From NCBI RefSeq assembly GCF_902167145.1, contig NC_050098.1, positions 30,312,501 through 30,376,500 of the forward strand: DNA of 64,000 nt. Reading direction: 5' to 3'. The notes beneath the pieces were generated by a model, which searched no databases, was not told the DNA's origin, and worked only from the letters and a program-made list of their open reading frames with translations. The translations under genes and the position numbers were made by a program. Positions 21,599 to 33,903 of the stretch are shown in pieces. Position 1 is the stretch's first letter, and the number at the start of each line of letters is the position of its first letter. The DNA is from Zea mays (Eukaryota; Streptophyta; Magnoliopsida; Poales; Poaceae).

Positions 21599-22809
21599 GA
21601 TGGTTAGGTCATTCAAGGAACACGTCCTTTGGGGAAGTCATTTGTCTCTATCCACTGCACACATGCACCCGAAATAACCGTCTCCCGCCGGCCTGGCTGC
21701 GTGCGAGCTGGTTGCGCTCGGGCTGTCAACCAATCAGCCGGAGTGAGACGGGAATTTAACGGAGGCCTAACAAATTAAACGATTGAGAGCTGGAGAATGG
21801 TTTGGATCTGAACAGGTCAAGCTGAGCAGCCAGAGGGAGATAGGTAGGCAGACATCACGCCTGAGGATAGAGAGCGTCGTCGCATGGCTTAACAACAGTC
21901 GATGAGGGGCAAGAAGCCAAGAACTAGCTAACAGGCTCAAGAGGGAGATAGATAGGCAGACATACATCAACGCTTTAGATTGTGCTGACGAGGATAGAGA
22001 TTTAGAGGATTTAATTGCCGATCGGGCACTCGATCTCTACTGTAACTGTAGTAATATAATATAGTATTAATTATGTAGCTCCGTGTAGAGATATTGCTCT
22101 CCCAAATACCATTAGTCCATTATTCTGGCTACTCGTCCGATGATCCTGAGACGCACACCTGGACTCCAAGTCAGTCTCCGCACCCCCATCGAAGCGAGTC
22201 AAAAAGGCACCATGCTTTCGGTTCATGCGAAGGCACTGCACGCACGCAGTGGATCGGATCCACGGCATGCCCTGGTTAGTTAATCCTCTGTTCTAATCAC
22301 GCTTACTGGGAGCACACGTGTCCACGGACACAGGGGTACGGAGACGGAGAGACGGAGGGTAGTGAGTGGCAGCAGGGAGTTGGCATTTGCTCCGGATCAG
22401 CCACTTGTTAGGTAGCCGGCCGTCTCCTGTGGCCGACCACGCCTTTCGCGCTGCCTAGTGCCTGCTATCAAAACCCAATCATATCAGACAGGGGTGGAAC
22501 GACTGAATATTCCTATTTAACCTTGTCTAGTGCACTGCTGCCCCCCATTTTCATCGCCCGCTAGCGTGTTGCTGTTGCCCGTGTCGGTTATGTGCGGAGT
22601 CCGCTATATGTGCGTGAGAATAGTAAATTTTACACCTTTATTTTTTTTTCTTCTTCGTCCTCATGATTTTGCATTAAACCTTTTGTTTACCCCTTCCGCC
22701 CTTCGGCGAGGCGAGGCGTGCAGCGTACGTCCCTGTCTCGGCAACCTAGCCTCGTCGATTTGGGCACCCCACTCGCCATAGTTATGCCGTCCTCCATCCT
22801 CCAACACCA
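21599..22809. other. Low-copy intergenic DNA, no gene recognised
   Basis: Contains a roughly 45-bp segment (21743-21792, GAGTGAGACGGGAATTTAAC...) also found at 19300-19350 with small differences. No ORF above about 85 codons and nothing recognisable. Confidence 0.5.
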
Positions 22810-22817
22810 CCGGCAAT

Positions 22818-23397
22818 TAGCAGCGGGTAAAATACTCAATAGGCTCATAAAGCCATTCTCATATCCACTATAAAAATGTCTCATCCTTATACCCACTTTC
22901 TATCATGGTTACAAAATCATGCTATACCCATATCCACCACGGGTATCAGGTACCCATACCACTAACATTACAGTATACATAATCATTTAAATCGTAAAAG
23001 TAAGCACCAAATAGAAAATGTTGACACCCTATACCTCATCAATATTGAAAGATACAAAATAACATATTATCTTTGTGCTAGCATGACAAATTCATCGAAC
23101 CCAACATAGTTTTATCACAAGGTCAACAACATTAAACGTTAAATGGCAACGCCATACAAGTCCATGCATGAGAGAGAACAATCCCCTTAATTTGGACCCA
23201 CATGTCATATGTTAGTGGGTTTCCTATCGGATAGCGGGTATGGAGCAATTGAGAACATACCCACATCCACCATACCTGATGGATATAACAAATGGCCCAA
23301 TAAAATACTCATGTGTATCAAAATTCGCCTTACCCATGCCCTAATAGGGTTTTTACTCATTGGGTATCAGGATTCGGGTGTCCCAATGCCATCCCTA
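22818..23397. mobile_element. Non-autonomous hAT element (580 bp), same family as 16128-16665
   Basis: The right end reads GTGTCCCAATGCCATCCCTA, the inverse of TAGGGATGGCATTGGGACAC. The left terminus begins TAG and then lacks about 25 bp of the repeat. The target duplication is CCGGCAAT (22810-22817) and CTGGCAAT (23398-23405), 7 of 8 identical. Interior rich in GGGTAT/ATACCC motifs. Confidence 0.75.
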
Positions 23398-23405
23398 CTG
23401 GCAAT

Positions 23406-24359
23406 GACAATAGCATTGAGAGAAGGCCTTCAAGATTGGTTCCCTCCATCATATAGACACAACTGCGGCTATTTGTTCTAGGCATCAGTGGAAGTTTTTC
23501 GACCAAGAAAGGACCATGGTTTTGGGCATGCTTAGGCTATTGGGGTGCTGATGGTTACAATATCATCAAAGCGTCTTCGATGGCTCTTGATGGGCAGGGG
23601 TGCTAAGATAGTGACGACAATGGCATTGTCTTCACTCCGAATTGTACCTACATAGCCTTCGGGTCTAGGCTTCGTAGTCCTATATTCCCCTCTCCTCTAG
23701 GGTAGCAAGGGCCTTATGCTTCTCCTGCATATCCCTTGACTTAGAGGGATGCAAGTAGATTTTTTGTAAGTTGCTTTCCCATACTTGCTTTCAAGGTCTT
23801 CTATCACATCCCAAAAAATTAATTTAGGTCTATGAATAAAAACATTAAATAAAATGGTTTTAATATTTGTATAAAACTTTCCAAGATTAATTTAGAGTTT
23901 GTGCATATTTACTTGTAAAAACTATGATTCTCTAACCTTTCTGAATTAATTTGATGATCTCTTTGATGGTGTGATGCTTTCTTTTGGTTGTTATGTGTTG
24001 AGAGTGTGTAAAGTTTTGAAAACGTGTTCAGTACAATGACCCTCTCTCTATTTGATGTCCCTGCCTGTTTACATAATCAAATTAGACTTCCATGATCTTA
24101 ATTGTTTATCATAAAGCTTCTCAAAATCTTTTTATTATGCTCTAAAGCATTTTCTTATGTCCATGCATATGCATCAAGCCTAGTGAAGAAATAAAACTCT
24201 ACCTTAGATATGTTTATGAAAATGATAACTCATATACACAAGTGTGAGAGACACATTAAAGTTAGCACACGTGAAAATGATGGAAGAAAAAGGCTGGAGG
24301 ACACCTCTAACAAGTGTTAGAGCCTAACAAATAGAACATCAGACCGACATGGTGCCAGT
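23406..24359. other. Low-copy intergenic DNA, no gene recognised
   Basis: AT-rich, without ORFs of note or recognisable repeats. It ends at the target site of the copia element. Confidence 0.5.
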
Positions 24360-25603
24360 TGAAAGGGAATTAGGCTTACAACTAGTTCCTAAATAGTTTT
24401 GGTGGTTGAATTGCCCAACACAAATAACTGGACTAACTAGTTTGCTCTAGATTATATGTTCTACAGGTGCCAAAGGTTCATCTACAACTATACTAAATCG
24501 ACTGTCCGGAATACCGTAGATTATTCCGGACAGGAGAAGCTTTTTTGGAAAAACAGGCCAAGCGCGGACCGTCCGGGCCCTTGCGGCGGACCGTCCGCGA
24601 CACGAGGATGACACTCGGACAGAACCAATGCAAAAATCCAAGTCTGCACTATGGACCGTCCGGAAGAAAAAGAGCGGACCGTCTGAGCCCTCACACGGAC
24701 CGTCCGGCCTCAGGCGCGGACCGTCCGGTAGGTGAGAAACCGAAAAACCCGAAGGTGACGGGTTCGGAGAAATGAATTATAGCGGGCTCACGGACCGTCC
24801 GGGCCAGGCTCGCGGACCGTCCGCAACTGGGTCTGTCTGACATCTGACAACGCATTAAATGCAATATAGCCGTTGATATAGCCGTTACTGCTGACCGTTG
24901 CATTTTCAGCCGTTGATCTACAGGGGCGGACCGTCCGGACCTGGCACGCGGACCGTCCGCGCTCAGCAGAATGGAGCAACGGCTAGGAAGTGGTTGGTGG
25001 CTATAAATACAACCCCAACCACCTCCATTCAAGATATCCAAGCATTCCAACCTTCAACATTCGATACAAGAGCTAGCAATCCATTCCAAGACACATTCAA
25101 AGCCTCCATCTCTCCAAGTTTCACAATTGAGAAAAGAGATCATTAGTGATTAGTGACTTGAGAGAGAAAGTGATCCGTGTGTTATTTGTCGCTCTTGTCG
25201 CTTGGCTTTTTTCAATCGTGCTTTCTTGATTCTTTCATTGCGATCAAACTCACTTGTAATTGAGGCAAGAGACACCAATCTTGTGGTGATCCTTGTAGGA
25301 ACTTTGTGTTCCAAGTGATTAAGAAGAGAAAGCTCACTCGGTCCGAGGGACCGTTTGAGAGAGGGAAGGGTTGAAAGAGACCCGGCCTTTGTGGCCTCCT
25401 CAACGGGGAGTAGGTTTGCGAGAACCGAACCTCGGTAAAACAAATCCGCGTGTCACACTCTTCATTTGCTTGCGATTTGTTTTGCACCCCCTCTCTCGCG
25501 GACTTGTTTCTTATTTCTAACGCTAACCCGACTTGTAGTTGTGTTTATATTTGTAAATTTCAGTTTCGCCCTATTCACCCCCCCCCCCTCTAGGCGACTA
25601 TCA
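24360..25603 (+). repeat. 5' LTR of the Sirevirus-like element (1244 bp)
   Basis: TGAAAGGGAATTAGG...GGCGACTATCA. Between 24570 and 24980 the motif GGACCGTCC (arms GGAC/GTCC around one base) occurs ten times, mostly in a CGGACCGTCCG context, one copy degenerate. TATAAATA lies at 25001-25008. Confidence 0.95.
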
Positions 25604-25605
25604 AT

Positions 25606-25617
25606 TGGTATCAGAGC
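25606..25617 (+). other. Primer binding site (initiator Met-tRNA type)
   Basis: TGGTATCAGAGC two bases after the 5' LTR end, the standard plant copia primer site complementary to the 3' end of initiator tRNA-Met. Confidence 0.9.
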
Positions 25618-25651
25618 CCGGTGCTTCATTAGAGCCTAACCGCTCGAAGTG

Positions 25652-27000
25652 ATGTCGGGAGATCACGCCAAGAAGGAGATGGAGACCGGCGAAAAGCCCA
25701 CTACAAGCCACGGGAGCACTTCATCGGAAGAGTCCCGCACCAAGAGGAGGGAGAAGAAGAAGAGCTCCTCCAACAAAGGGAAGGAGAAGAAATCTTCTTC
25801 TCACCACAAAGAGAAGAAGGAAAAATCTTCTTCCCACAAGCCGCATCGAAGTGGGGACAAGCAAAAGAGGATGAGGAAAGTGGTCTACTACGAGACCGAC
25901 ACTTCATCAACATCAACCTCCGACTCCGATGCGCCCTCCGTAACTTCTAAACGCCAAGGGCGTAAGAAGTTTAGTAAGATCCCCCTACACTACCCTCGCA
26001 TTTCTAAACATGCACCTTTACTTTCCGTTCCATTAGGCAAACCACCAACTTTTGATGGTGAAGATTATGCTAGGTGGAGTGATTTAATGCGATTTCATCT
26101 AACCTCACTCCACAAAAGTATATGGGATGTTGTTGAGTTTGGTGCACAGGTACCATCCGTAGGGGATAAAGATTATGATGAGGATGAGGTGGCCCAAATC
26201 GAGCACTTCAACTCTCAAGCAACAACGATACTCCTTGCCTCTTTAAGTAGAGAGGAGTATAACAAAGTTCAAGGGTTGAAGAGAGCCAAGGAGGTTTGGG
26301 ATGTGCTCAAAACCGCGCACGAGGGAGATGAGCTCACAAAGATCACCAAGCGGGAAACGATCGAGGGGGAGCTCGGTCGGTTCCGGCTTCGCAAAGGGGA
26401 AGAGCCACAACACATGTACAACCGGCTCAAGACCTTGGTGAACCAAGTGCGCAACCTCGGGAGCAAGAAGTGGGACGACCACGAAATGGTTAAGGTTATT
26501 CTAAGATCTCTCATTTTCCTTAACCCCACTCAAGTTCAATTAATTCGTGGTAATCCTAGATATACTAAAATGACCCCCGAGGAAGTTATCGGGAATTTTG
26601 TAAGTTTTGAGTGCATGATCGAAGGCTCGAGGAAGATCAACGAGCTTGATGATCCATCCACATCCGAAGCTCAACCCGTCGCATTCAAGGCGACGGAAGA
26701 AAAGAAGGAGGAGTCTACACCAAGTCGACAACCAATAGACGCCTCCAAGCTCGACAATGAGGAAATGGCGCTCGTCATCAAGAGTTTCCGCCAAATCCTC
26801 AAGCAAAGGAGAGGGAAAGACTACAAGTCCCGCTCCAAGAAGGTTTGCTACAAGTGTGGTAAGCCCGGTCATTTTATTGCTAAATGTCCTATATCTAGTG
26901 ACAGTGACCGAGGCGACGACAAGAAGGGGAGAAGAAAGGAGAAGAAGAGGTACTACAAGAAGAAGGGCGGCGATGCCCATGTTTGTCGTGAGTGGGACTC
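25652..27000 (+). pseudogene. Sirevirus-like gag, N-terminal part with zinc knuckle
   Basis: ATG at 25652 (MSGDHAKKEMETGEK). A Lys/Ser-rich N-terminus leads to the copia gag domain (PPTFDGEDYARWSDLMRFHL, IWDVVEFG, VWDVLKTAHEG, RLKTLVNQVRNLG). Near residue 400 is a CCHC zinc knuckle, CYKCGKPGHFIAKCP. The frame is lost at about 26999, where the coding trace moves to another frame, consistent with loss of one base in this copy. Confidence 0.85.
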
Positions 27001-28341
27001 GACGAAAGCTCTAGCGACTCCTCCGACGACGAGGACGCCTCCAACATCGCCGGCACCAAAGGGCTTCTCTTCCCCAACGTCGGCCACAAGTGCCTCATGG
27101 CAAAGGACGGCAAAAAGAAGGTTAAATCTAAATCCTCCACTAAATATGAATCCTCTAGTGATGATAATGCTAGTGATGAGGAAGATAATTTGCGTACTCT
27201 TTTTGCCAACCTCAACATGCAACAAAAAGAAAAACTTAATGAATTGATTAGTGCCATCCATGAAAAGGATGATCTCTTGGACACCCAAGAGGACTTCCTT
27301 ATTAAAGAAAATAAGAAGCATGTTAAGGTTGAAAATGCTTACGCTCTAGAAGTAGAAAAATGTCAAAAACTATCTAGTGAGCTAAGCACTTGCCATGAGA
27401 TGATTGACAACCTTAGACATGAAAATGCTAGTTTAAATGCTAAGGTTGATTCACATGTTTGTAATGTTTCAATTCCCAATCCTAGAGATAATAATGATGA
27501 TTTGCTTGCTAAGATTGAAGAATTGAACATTTCTCTTGCTAGCCTTAGAGTAGAAAATGAAAATTTAATTGCTAAGGCTAAAGAACTAGATGTTTGCAAT
27601 GTTACAATTTCCGATCTTAGAGATAATAATGATATCTTGCGTGCTAAGTTCGTTGAACTTAATTCATGCAAACCCTCTACATCTAGTGTTGAGCATGTTT
27701 CTATTTGTACTAGATGTAGAGATGTTGATATTAATGCTATTCATGATCACATGGCTTTAATTAAACAACAAAATGATCATATAGCAATATTAGATGCTAA
27801 AATTGCCGAGCATAACTTAGAGAATGAAAAATTTAAATTTGCTAGAAGTATGCTCTATAATGGGAGACGCCCTGGCATCAAGGATGGCATTGGCCTCCAA
27901 AGGGGAGACAATGTCAAACTTAGTGCCCCTCCTAAAAGATTGTCTAACTTTGTAAAGGGCAAGGCTCCCATGCCTCAGGATAACGAGGGTTACATTTTGT
28001 ACCCTGCCGGTTATCCCGAGAGCAAAATTAGGAGAATTCATTCTAGGAAGTCTCACTCTGGCCCTAATCATGCTTTTATGTATAAGGGTGAGACATCTAG
28101 TTCTAGGCAACCAACCCGTGCCAAGTTGCCTAAGAAAACTCCTAATGCATCAAATGATCATAACATTTCATTTAAAACTTTTGATGCATCTTATGTATTG
28201 ACTAACAAATCCGGCAAAGTAGTTGCCAAATATGTTGGGGGCAAGCACAAGGGGTCAAAGACTTGTGTTTGGGTACCCAAAGTTCTTGTGTCTAATGCCA
28301 AAGGACCCAAAACCATTTGGGTACCTAAAGTCAAGAACTAA
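27001..28341 (+). pseudogene. Sirevirus-like gag, C-terminal coiled-coil part
   Basis: Continuation of gag in a shifted frame, from LDESSSDSSDDED to TAA at 28341. It encodes a Ser/Asp-rich stretch, then long heptad-like helices (NLNMQQKEKLNELI; repeated NISLASLRVENENLIAKA-type segments), and a basic C-terminus. The extended coiled-coil gag is characteristic of Sireviruses. No alternative function is apparent. Confidence 0.75.
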
Positions 28342-28354
28342 ACTTGTTTTGTAG

Positions 28355-29395
28355 GTTTATGCATCTGAGGGCTCAAGTTGGATACTCGACAGCGGGTGCA
28401 CAAACCACATGACAGGGGAGAAGAAGATGGTCTCCTCCTACGAGAAAAACCAAGATCCCCAACGAGCTATCACATTCGGGGATGGAAATCAAGGTTTGGT
28501 CAAAGGTTTGGGTAAAATTGCTATTTCACCTGACCATTCCATTTCAAATGTTTTTCTTGTTGATTCATTAGATTACAACTTGCTTTCTGTTTCTCAATTA
28601 TGTCAAATGGGCTACAACTGTCTATTCACTGATGTAGGTGTCACTGTCTTTAGAAGAAGTGATGATTCAATAGCATTTAAGGGAGTGTTAAAGGGTCAGC
28701 TATACTTGGTAGATTTTGATAGAGCTGAACTCGACACTTGCTTAATTGCTAAGACTAACATGGGTTGGCTCTGGCACCGCCGACTAGCTCATGTTGGGAT
28801 GAAGAATCTTCATAAGCTTCTAAAGGGAGAACACATTTTAGGATTAACAAATGTTCATTTTGAGAAAGACAGGATTTGTAGCGCATGCCAGGCAGGGAAG
28901 CAAGTTGGAGCCCATCATCCACACAAGAACATCATGACGACCGACAGGCCACTAGAGCTCCTACACATGGACCTATTCGGCCCGATTGCTTACATAAGCA
29001 TCGGCGGGAGTAAGTACTGTCTAGTTATTGTGGATGATTATTCTCGCTTCACTTGGGTATTCTTTTTACAGGAAAAATCTCAAACCCAAGAGACCTTAAA
29101 GGGATTCTTGAGACGGGCTCAAAATGAGTTCGGCTTAAGGATTAAGAAAATTAGAAGCGACAATGGGACAGAGTTCAAGAACTCACAAATCGAAGGCTTC
29201 CTTGAGGAGGAGGGCATCAAGCATGAGTTCTCTTCTCCCTACACGCCACAACAAAATGGTGTAGTGGAGAGGAAGAATCGAACTCTATTGGACATGGCAA
29301 GGACCATGCTTGATGAGTACAAGACTTCGGATCGATTTTGGGCGGAGGCGGTCAACACTGCTTGCTACGCCATCAACCGGTTGTATCTACACTGA
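28355..29395 (+). pseudogene. Sirevirus-like pol: protease and integrase
   Basis: The protease site is WILDSGCTNHMTG (catalytic D-S-G). Integrase zinc finger: HRRLAHVGMKNLHKL with CSACQAGK. Catalytic core: D in LLHMDLFGP, D in IRSDNGTEF, E in QQNGVVERKNRTL. The frame opens just after a TAG at 28352-28354, so nothing joins it to gag in any frame. It ends at a premature TGA, 29393-29395; integrase coding continues beyond in the same frame. Confidence 0.85.
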
Positions 29396-31597
29396 ATCCT
29401 CAAGAAGACATCATATGAACTCCTAACCGGTAAAAAGCCCAATATTTCATATTTTAAAGTATTTGGTAGCAAATGCTTTATTCTTGTTAAAAGAGGTAGA
29501 AAATCTAAATTTGCTCCTAAGACTGTAGAAGGCTTTTTACTAGGATATGATTCAAACACAAGGGCATATAGAGTCTTTAACAAGTCCACTGGACAAGTTG
29601 AAGTTTCTTGTGACGTTGTGTTTGATGAGACTAACGGCTCTCAAGTAGAGCAAGTTGATCTTGATGAGACATGTATTGAAGAGGCTCCGTGCATCGCGCT
29701 AAGGAACATGTCCATTGGGGATGTATGTCCTAAGGAATCCGAAGAGCCTTCAAATGCACAAGATCAACCATCCTCCTCCACGCAAGCATCTCCACCGACT
29801 CAAAATGAGGATGAAGCTCAAGTTGATGAAGTAGAAGACCAATCAAATGAGTCACCTCAAGATGACGACACTGATCAAGGGGGAGATGCAATTGATGAAG
29901 ACAAGGAGGATGAAGAACCAAGGCCGCCACACCCAAGAGTCCACCAAGCAATCCAACGAGATCACCCCGTCGACACCATCCTCGGCGACATTCATAAGGG
30001 GGTAACTACTCGATCTCGTGTTGCACATTTTTGTGAACATTACTCTTTTGTTTCCTCTATTGAGCCACACAGGGTAGAGGAAGCACTCCAAGATTCGGAT
30101 TGGGTGGTGGCGATGCAAGAGGAACTCAACAACTTCACGAGGAATGAGGTATGGCATTTAGTTCCACGTCCTAACCAAAATGTTGTAGGAACCAAATGGG
30201 TCTTCCGCAACAAGCAAGATGAGCATGGTGTGGTGACAAGGAACAAAGCTCGACTTGTGGCCAAAGGATATTCACAAGTCGAAGGTTTGGATTTCGGTGA
30301 AACCTATGCACCCGTAGCTAGGCTTGAGTCAATTCGCATATTATTGGCCTATGCTACTTACCATGGCTTTAAGCTTTATCAAATGGACGTGAAAAGTGCC
30401 TTCCTCAATGGACCAATCAAGGAAGAGGTCTATGTTGAGCAACCTCCCGGCTTTGAAGACAGTGAGTATCCTAACCACGTCTATAAGCTCTCTAAGGCGC
30501 TTTATGGGCTCAAGCAAGCCCCAAGAGCATGGTATGAATGCCTTAGAGATTTTCTTATTGCAAATGGATTCAAAGTCGGAAAGGCCGATCCTACTCTATT
30601 CACTAAAACTCTAGAAAATGACTTATTTGTATGCCAAATTTATGTTTATGATATTATATTTGGGTCTACTAACGAGTCTACATGTGAAGAATTCAGTAGG
30701 ATTATGACACAAAAATTCGAGATGTCTATGATGGGGGAGTTGAAGTATTTCTTAGGATTTCAAGTGAAGCAACTCCAAGAGGGCACCTTCATTAGCCAAA
30801 CGAAGTACACTCAAGACATTCTAAACAAGTTTGGGATGAAGGATGCCAAGCCCATCAAGACACCCATGGGAACTAATGGGCATCTCGACCTCGACACGGG
30901 AGGTAAGTCCGTGGATCAAAAGGTATACCGGTCGATGATAGGTTCTTTACTCTATTTATGTGCATCTCGACCGGATATTATGCTTTCCGTATGCATGTGT
31001 GCAAGATTCCAAGCCGACCCTAAGGAAGCTCACCTTACGGCCGTAAAACGAATCTTGAGATATTTGGCTTATACTCCTAAGTTTGGGCTTTGGTATCCTA
31101 GGGGATCCACATTTGATTTAATTGGTTATTCAGATGCCGATTGGGCGGGGTGCAAAATCAATAGAAAAAGCACATCAGGGACTTGCCAGTTCTTGGGAAG
31201 ATCCTTGGTGTCTTGGGCTTCAAAGAAGCAAAATTCGGTCGCTCTTTCTACCGCCGAAGTCGAGTATATTGCCGCAGGCCATTGTTGCGCGCAATTGCTT
31301 TGGATGAGGCAAACCCTGCGGGACTACGGTTACAAATTAACCAAAGTCCCTTTGCTATGTGATAATGAGAGTGCAATCAAAACGGCCGACAATCCCGTCG
31401 AGCATAGCCGCACTAAGCACATAGCCATTCGGTATCATTTTCTTAGGGATCACCAACAAAAGGGAGATATCGAGATTTCTTACATTAACACTAAAGATCA
31501 ATTAGCCGATATCTTTACCAAGCCTCTTGATGAACAATCTTTTAACAAACTTAGGCATGAGCTCAATATTCTTGATTCGCGCAATTTCTTTTGCTAG
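29396..31597 (+). pseudogene. Sirevirus-like pol: integrase C-terminus, reverse transcriptase, RNase H
   Basis: Starts with the integrase end ([31 protein letters not shown]) and an acidic linker. RT blocks follow: [54 protein letters not shown]. The catalytic box reads YVYD instead of the family's YVDD, so one catalytic Asp is lost. RNase H follows ([38 protein letters not shown]) with a normal end [10 protein letters not shown]. Stop at 31597. Confidence 0.9.
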
Positions 31598-32431
31598 ATT
31601 GCACACATAGCTCATTTATATACCTTTGATCATGTCTCTTTTATATGCTATGACGAATGTGTTTTCAAGTCTATTTCAAACCAAGTCATAGGTATATTGA
31701 AAGGGAATTGGAGTCTTCGGCGAAGACAAAGGCTTCCACTACGTCACTCATCCTTCGCCGTTGCTCCAAGCAACTCTCCATTCTTGGGGGAGAAAGCATG
31801 AGCACCAAGCAAAAGGACTCCATCTTTGGTATATTCTTCACTCATTTGTTTTGACCAAAGAGGGAGAATGCAACTCGAGGGCTCTAATGATTCCGTTTTT
31901 GGCGATTCATGCCAAAGGGGGAGAAAGTAAGAGCCCAAAGCAAAAGGACCGCACCACCACCACCACCAATTTCAAAAAACTTAGTGTTGAATATTTTCAA
32001 TTGGTATCCTATTGTGTTCAAAAGAGGGAGAAAATAGTATTTCAAAAAAGTATAGATCAAAACCCTCTTGAACACTAAGAGGAGGATCTCATTTAGGGGG
32101 AGTTTTGTTTAGTCAAAGAAAAAGCATTTGAAACAGGGGGAGAAAATTTCAAATCTTGAAAATACTTTGCAAATCTTATTCACTTACCTTTGACTATGTG
32201 CAAAAGAACTTTGAAAAGGATTTACAAAAGAGTTTGCAAAAACAAAACATGTGGTGCAAGCGTGGTCCAAAATGTTAAATAAGAAAGAAACGATCCATAC
32301 ATATCTTGTAAGTATTTATATTGGCTCAATTCCAAGAAACCTTTGCACTTACATTATGCAAACTAGTTCAATTATGCACTTCTATATTTGCTTTGGTTTG
32401 TGTTGGCATCAATCACCAAAAAGGGGGAGAT
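31598..32431 (+). repeat. 3' non-coding region with seven polypurine-tract-like motifs
   Basis: AGGGGGAGA-type purine tracts occur at 31786-31796, 31857-31870, 31914-31927, 32021-32034, 32093-32102, 32134-32146 and 32418-32430. The last abuts the 3' LTR and is the true polypurine tract. Repeated tracts of this kind are a reported Sirevirus trait. No ORF. Confidence 0.85.
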
Positions 32432-33672
32432 TGAAAGGGAATTAGGCTTACAACTAGTTCCTAAATAGTTTTGGTGGTTGAATTGCCCAACACAAATAAC
32501 TGGACTAACTAGTTTGCTCTAGATTATATGTTCTACAGGTGCCAAAGGTTCATCTACAACTATACTAAATCGACTGTCCGGAATACCGTAGATTATTCCG
32601 GACAGGAGAAGCTTTTTTGGAAAAACAGGCCAAGCGCGGACCGTCCGGGCCCTTGCGGCGGACCGTCCGCGACACGAGGATGACACTCGGACAGAACCAA
32701 TGCAAAAATCCAAGTCTGCACTATGGACCGTCCGGAAGAAAAAGAGCGGACCGTCTGAGCCCTCACACGGACCGTCCGGCCTCAGGCGCGGACCGTCCGG
32801 TAGGTGAGAAACCGAAAAACCCGAAGGTGACGGGTTCGGAGAAATGAATTATAGCGGGCTCGCGGACCGTCCGGGCCAGGCTCGCGGACCGTCCGCAACT
32901 GGGTCTGTCTGACATCTGACAACGCATTAAATGCAATATAGCCGTTGATATAGCCGTTACTGCTGACCGTTGCATTTTCAGCCGTTGATCTACAGGGGCG
33001 GACCGTCCGGACCTGGCACGCGGACCGTCCGCGCTCAGCAGAATGGAGCAACGGCTAGGAAGTGGTTTGTGGCTATAAATACAACCCCAACCACCTCCAT
33101 TCAAGATATCCAAGCATTCCAACCTTCAACATTCAATACAAGAGCTAGCAATCCATTCCAAGACACATTCAAAGCCTCCATCTCTCCAAGTTTCACAATT
33201 GAGAAAAGAGATCATTAGTGATTAGTGACTTGAGAGAGAAAGTGATCCGTGTGTTATTTGTCGCTCTTGTCTCTTGGCTTTTTTCAATCGTGCTTTCTTG
33301 ATTCTTTCATTGCGATCAAACTCACTTGTAATTGAGGCAAGAGACACCAATCTTGTGGTGATCCTTGTAGGAACTTTGTGTTCCAAGTGATTAAGAAGAG
33401 AAAGCTCACTCGGTCCGAGGGACCGTTTGAGAGAGGGAAGGGTTGAAAGAGACCCGGCCTTTGTGGCCTCCTCAACGGGGAGTAGGTTTGCGAGAACCGA
33501 ACCTCGGTAAAACAAATCCGCGTGTCACACTCTTCATTTGCTTGCGATTTGTTTTGCACCCCCTCTCTCGCGAACTTGTTTCTTATTTCTAACGCTAACC
33601 CGGCTTGTAGTTGTGTTTATATTTGTAAATTTCAGTTTCGCCCTATTCACCCCCCCCTCTAGGCGACTATCA
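32432..33672 (+). repeat. 3' LTR of the Sirevirus-like element (1241 bp)
   Basis: Near-identical to 24360-25603; the same array of GGACCGTCC motifs. Followed by target duplication CCAGT. Confidence 0.95.
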
Positions 33673-33903
33673 CCAGTATAATAGGTAATTGTAGGCTTGT
33701 GAGAAGCAGGATCATCGGACCTGATCTTTGGTCCAACGATGTGTATCATACTAGTTTGATGCCCTCTATTCCAGTATTTATCAAGATTCGTAGAATGTGT
33801 TTATTCCATTGGTTGTTTGTAAGGACCTTGTGTAGTGCTATTCTTTTTTATCGCATTTGTGTATACATTGGAGGTAATGTTTCTCAATGCTTTGATGCGC
33901 AAC

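Larger units (their letters stand above)
24360..33672 (+). mobile_element. Full-length Ty1/copia Sirevirus-like retrotransposon (9.3 kb)
   Basis: LTRs at 24360-25603 and 32432-33672 are flanked by a perfect target duplication CCAGT (24355-24359 and 33673-33677). Order: LTR, Met-tRNA primer site, gag, protease, integrase, RT, RNase H, a long 3' non-coding region with repeated polypurine tracts, LTR. The LTR start, the long coiled-coil gag and the repeated purine tracts fit the maize Opie/Ji group of Sireviruses. I count about six substitutions and one length difference in a C run between LTRs (about 0.5%), so a recent insertion (order of 0.2 Myr). Gag has a frameshift, pol has two stops, and the RT catalytic motif is altered. 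Confidence 0.95.

Noticed and set aside
24447..25050. Several short ORFs in the Sirevirus-like LTR, repeated in the 3' LTR
   Set aside because: Products of the GGACCGTCC array; identical in both LTRs and without domains.
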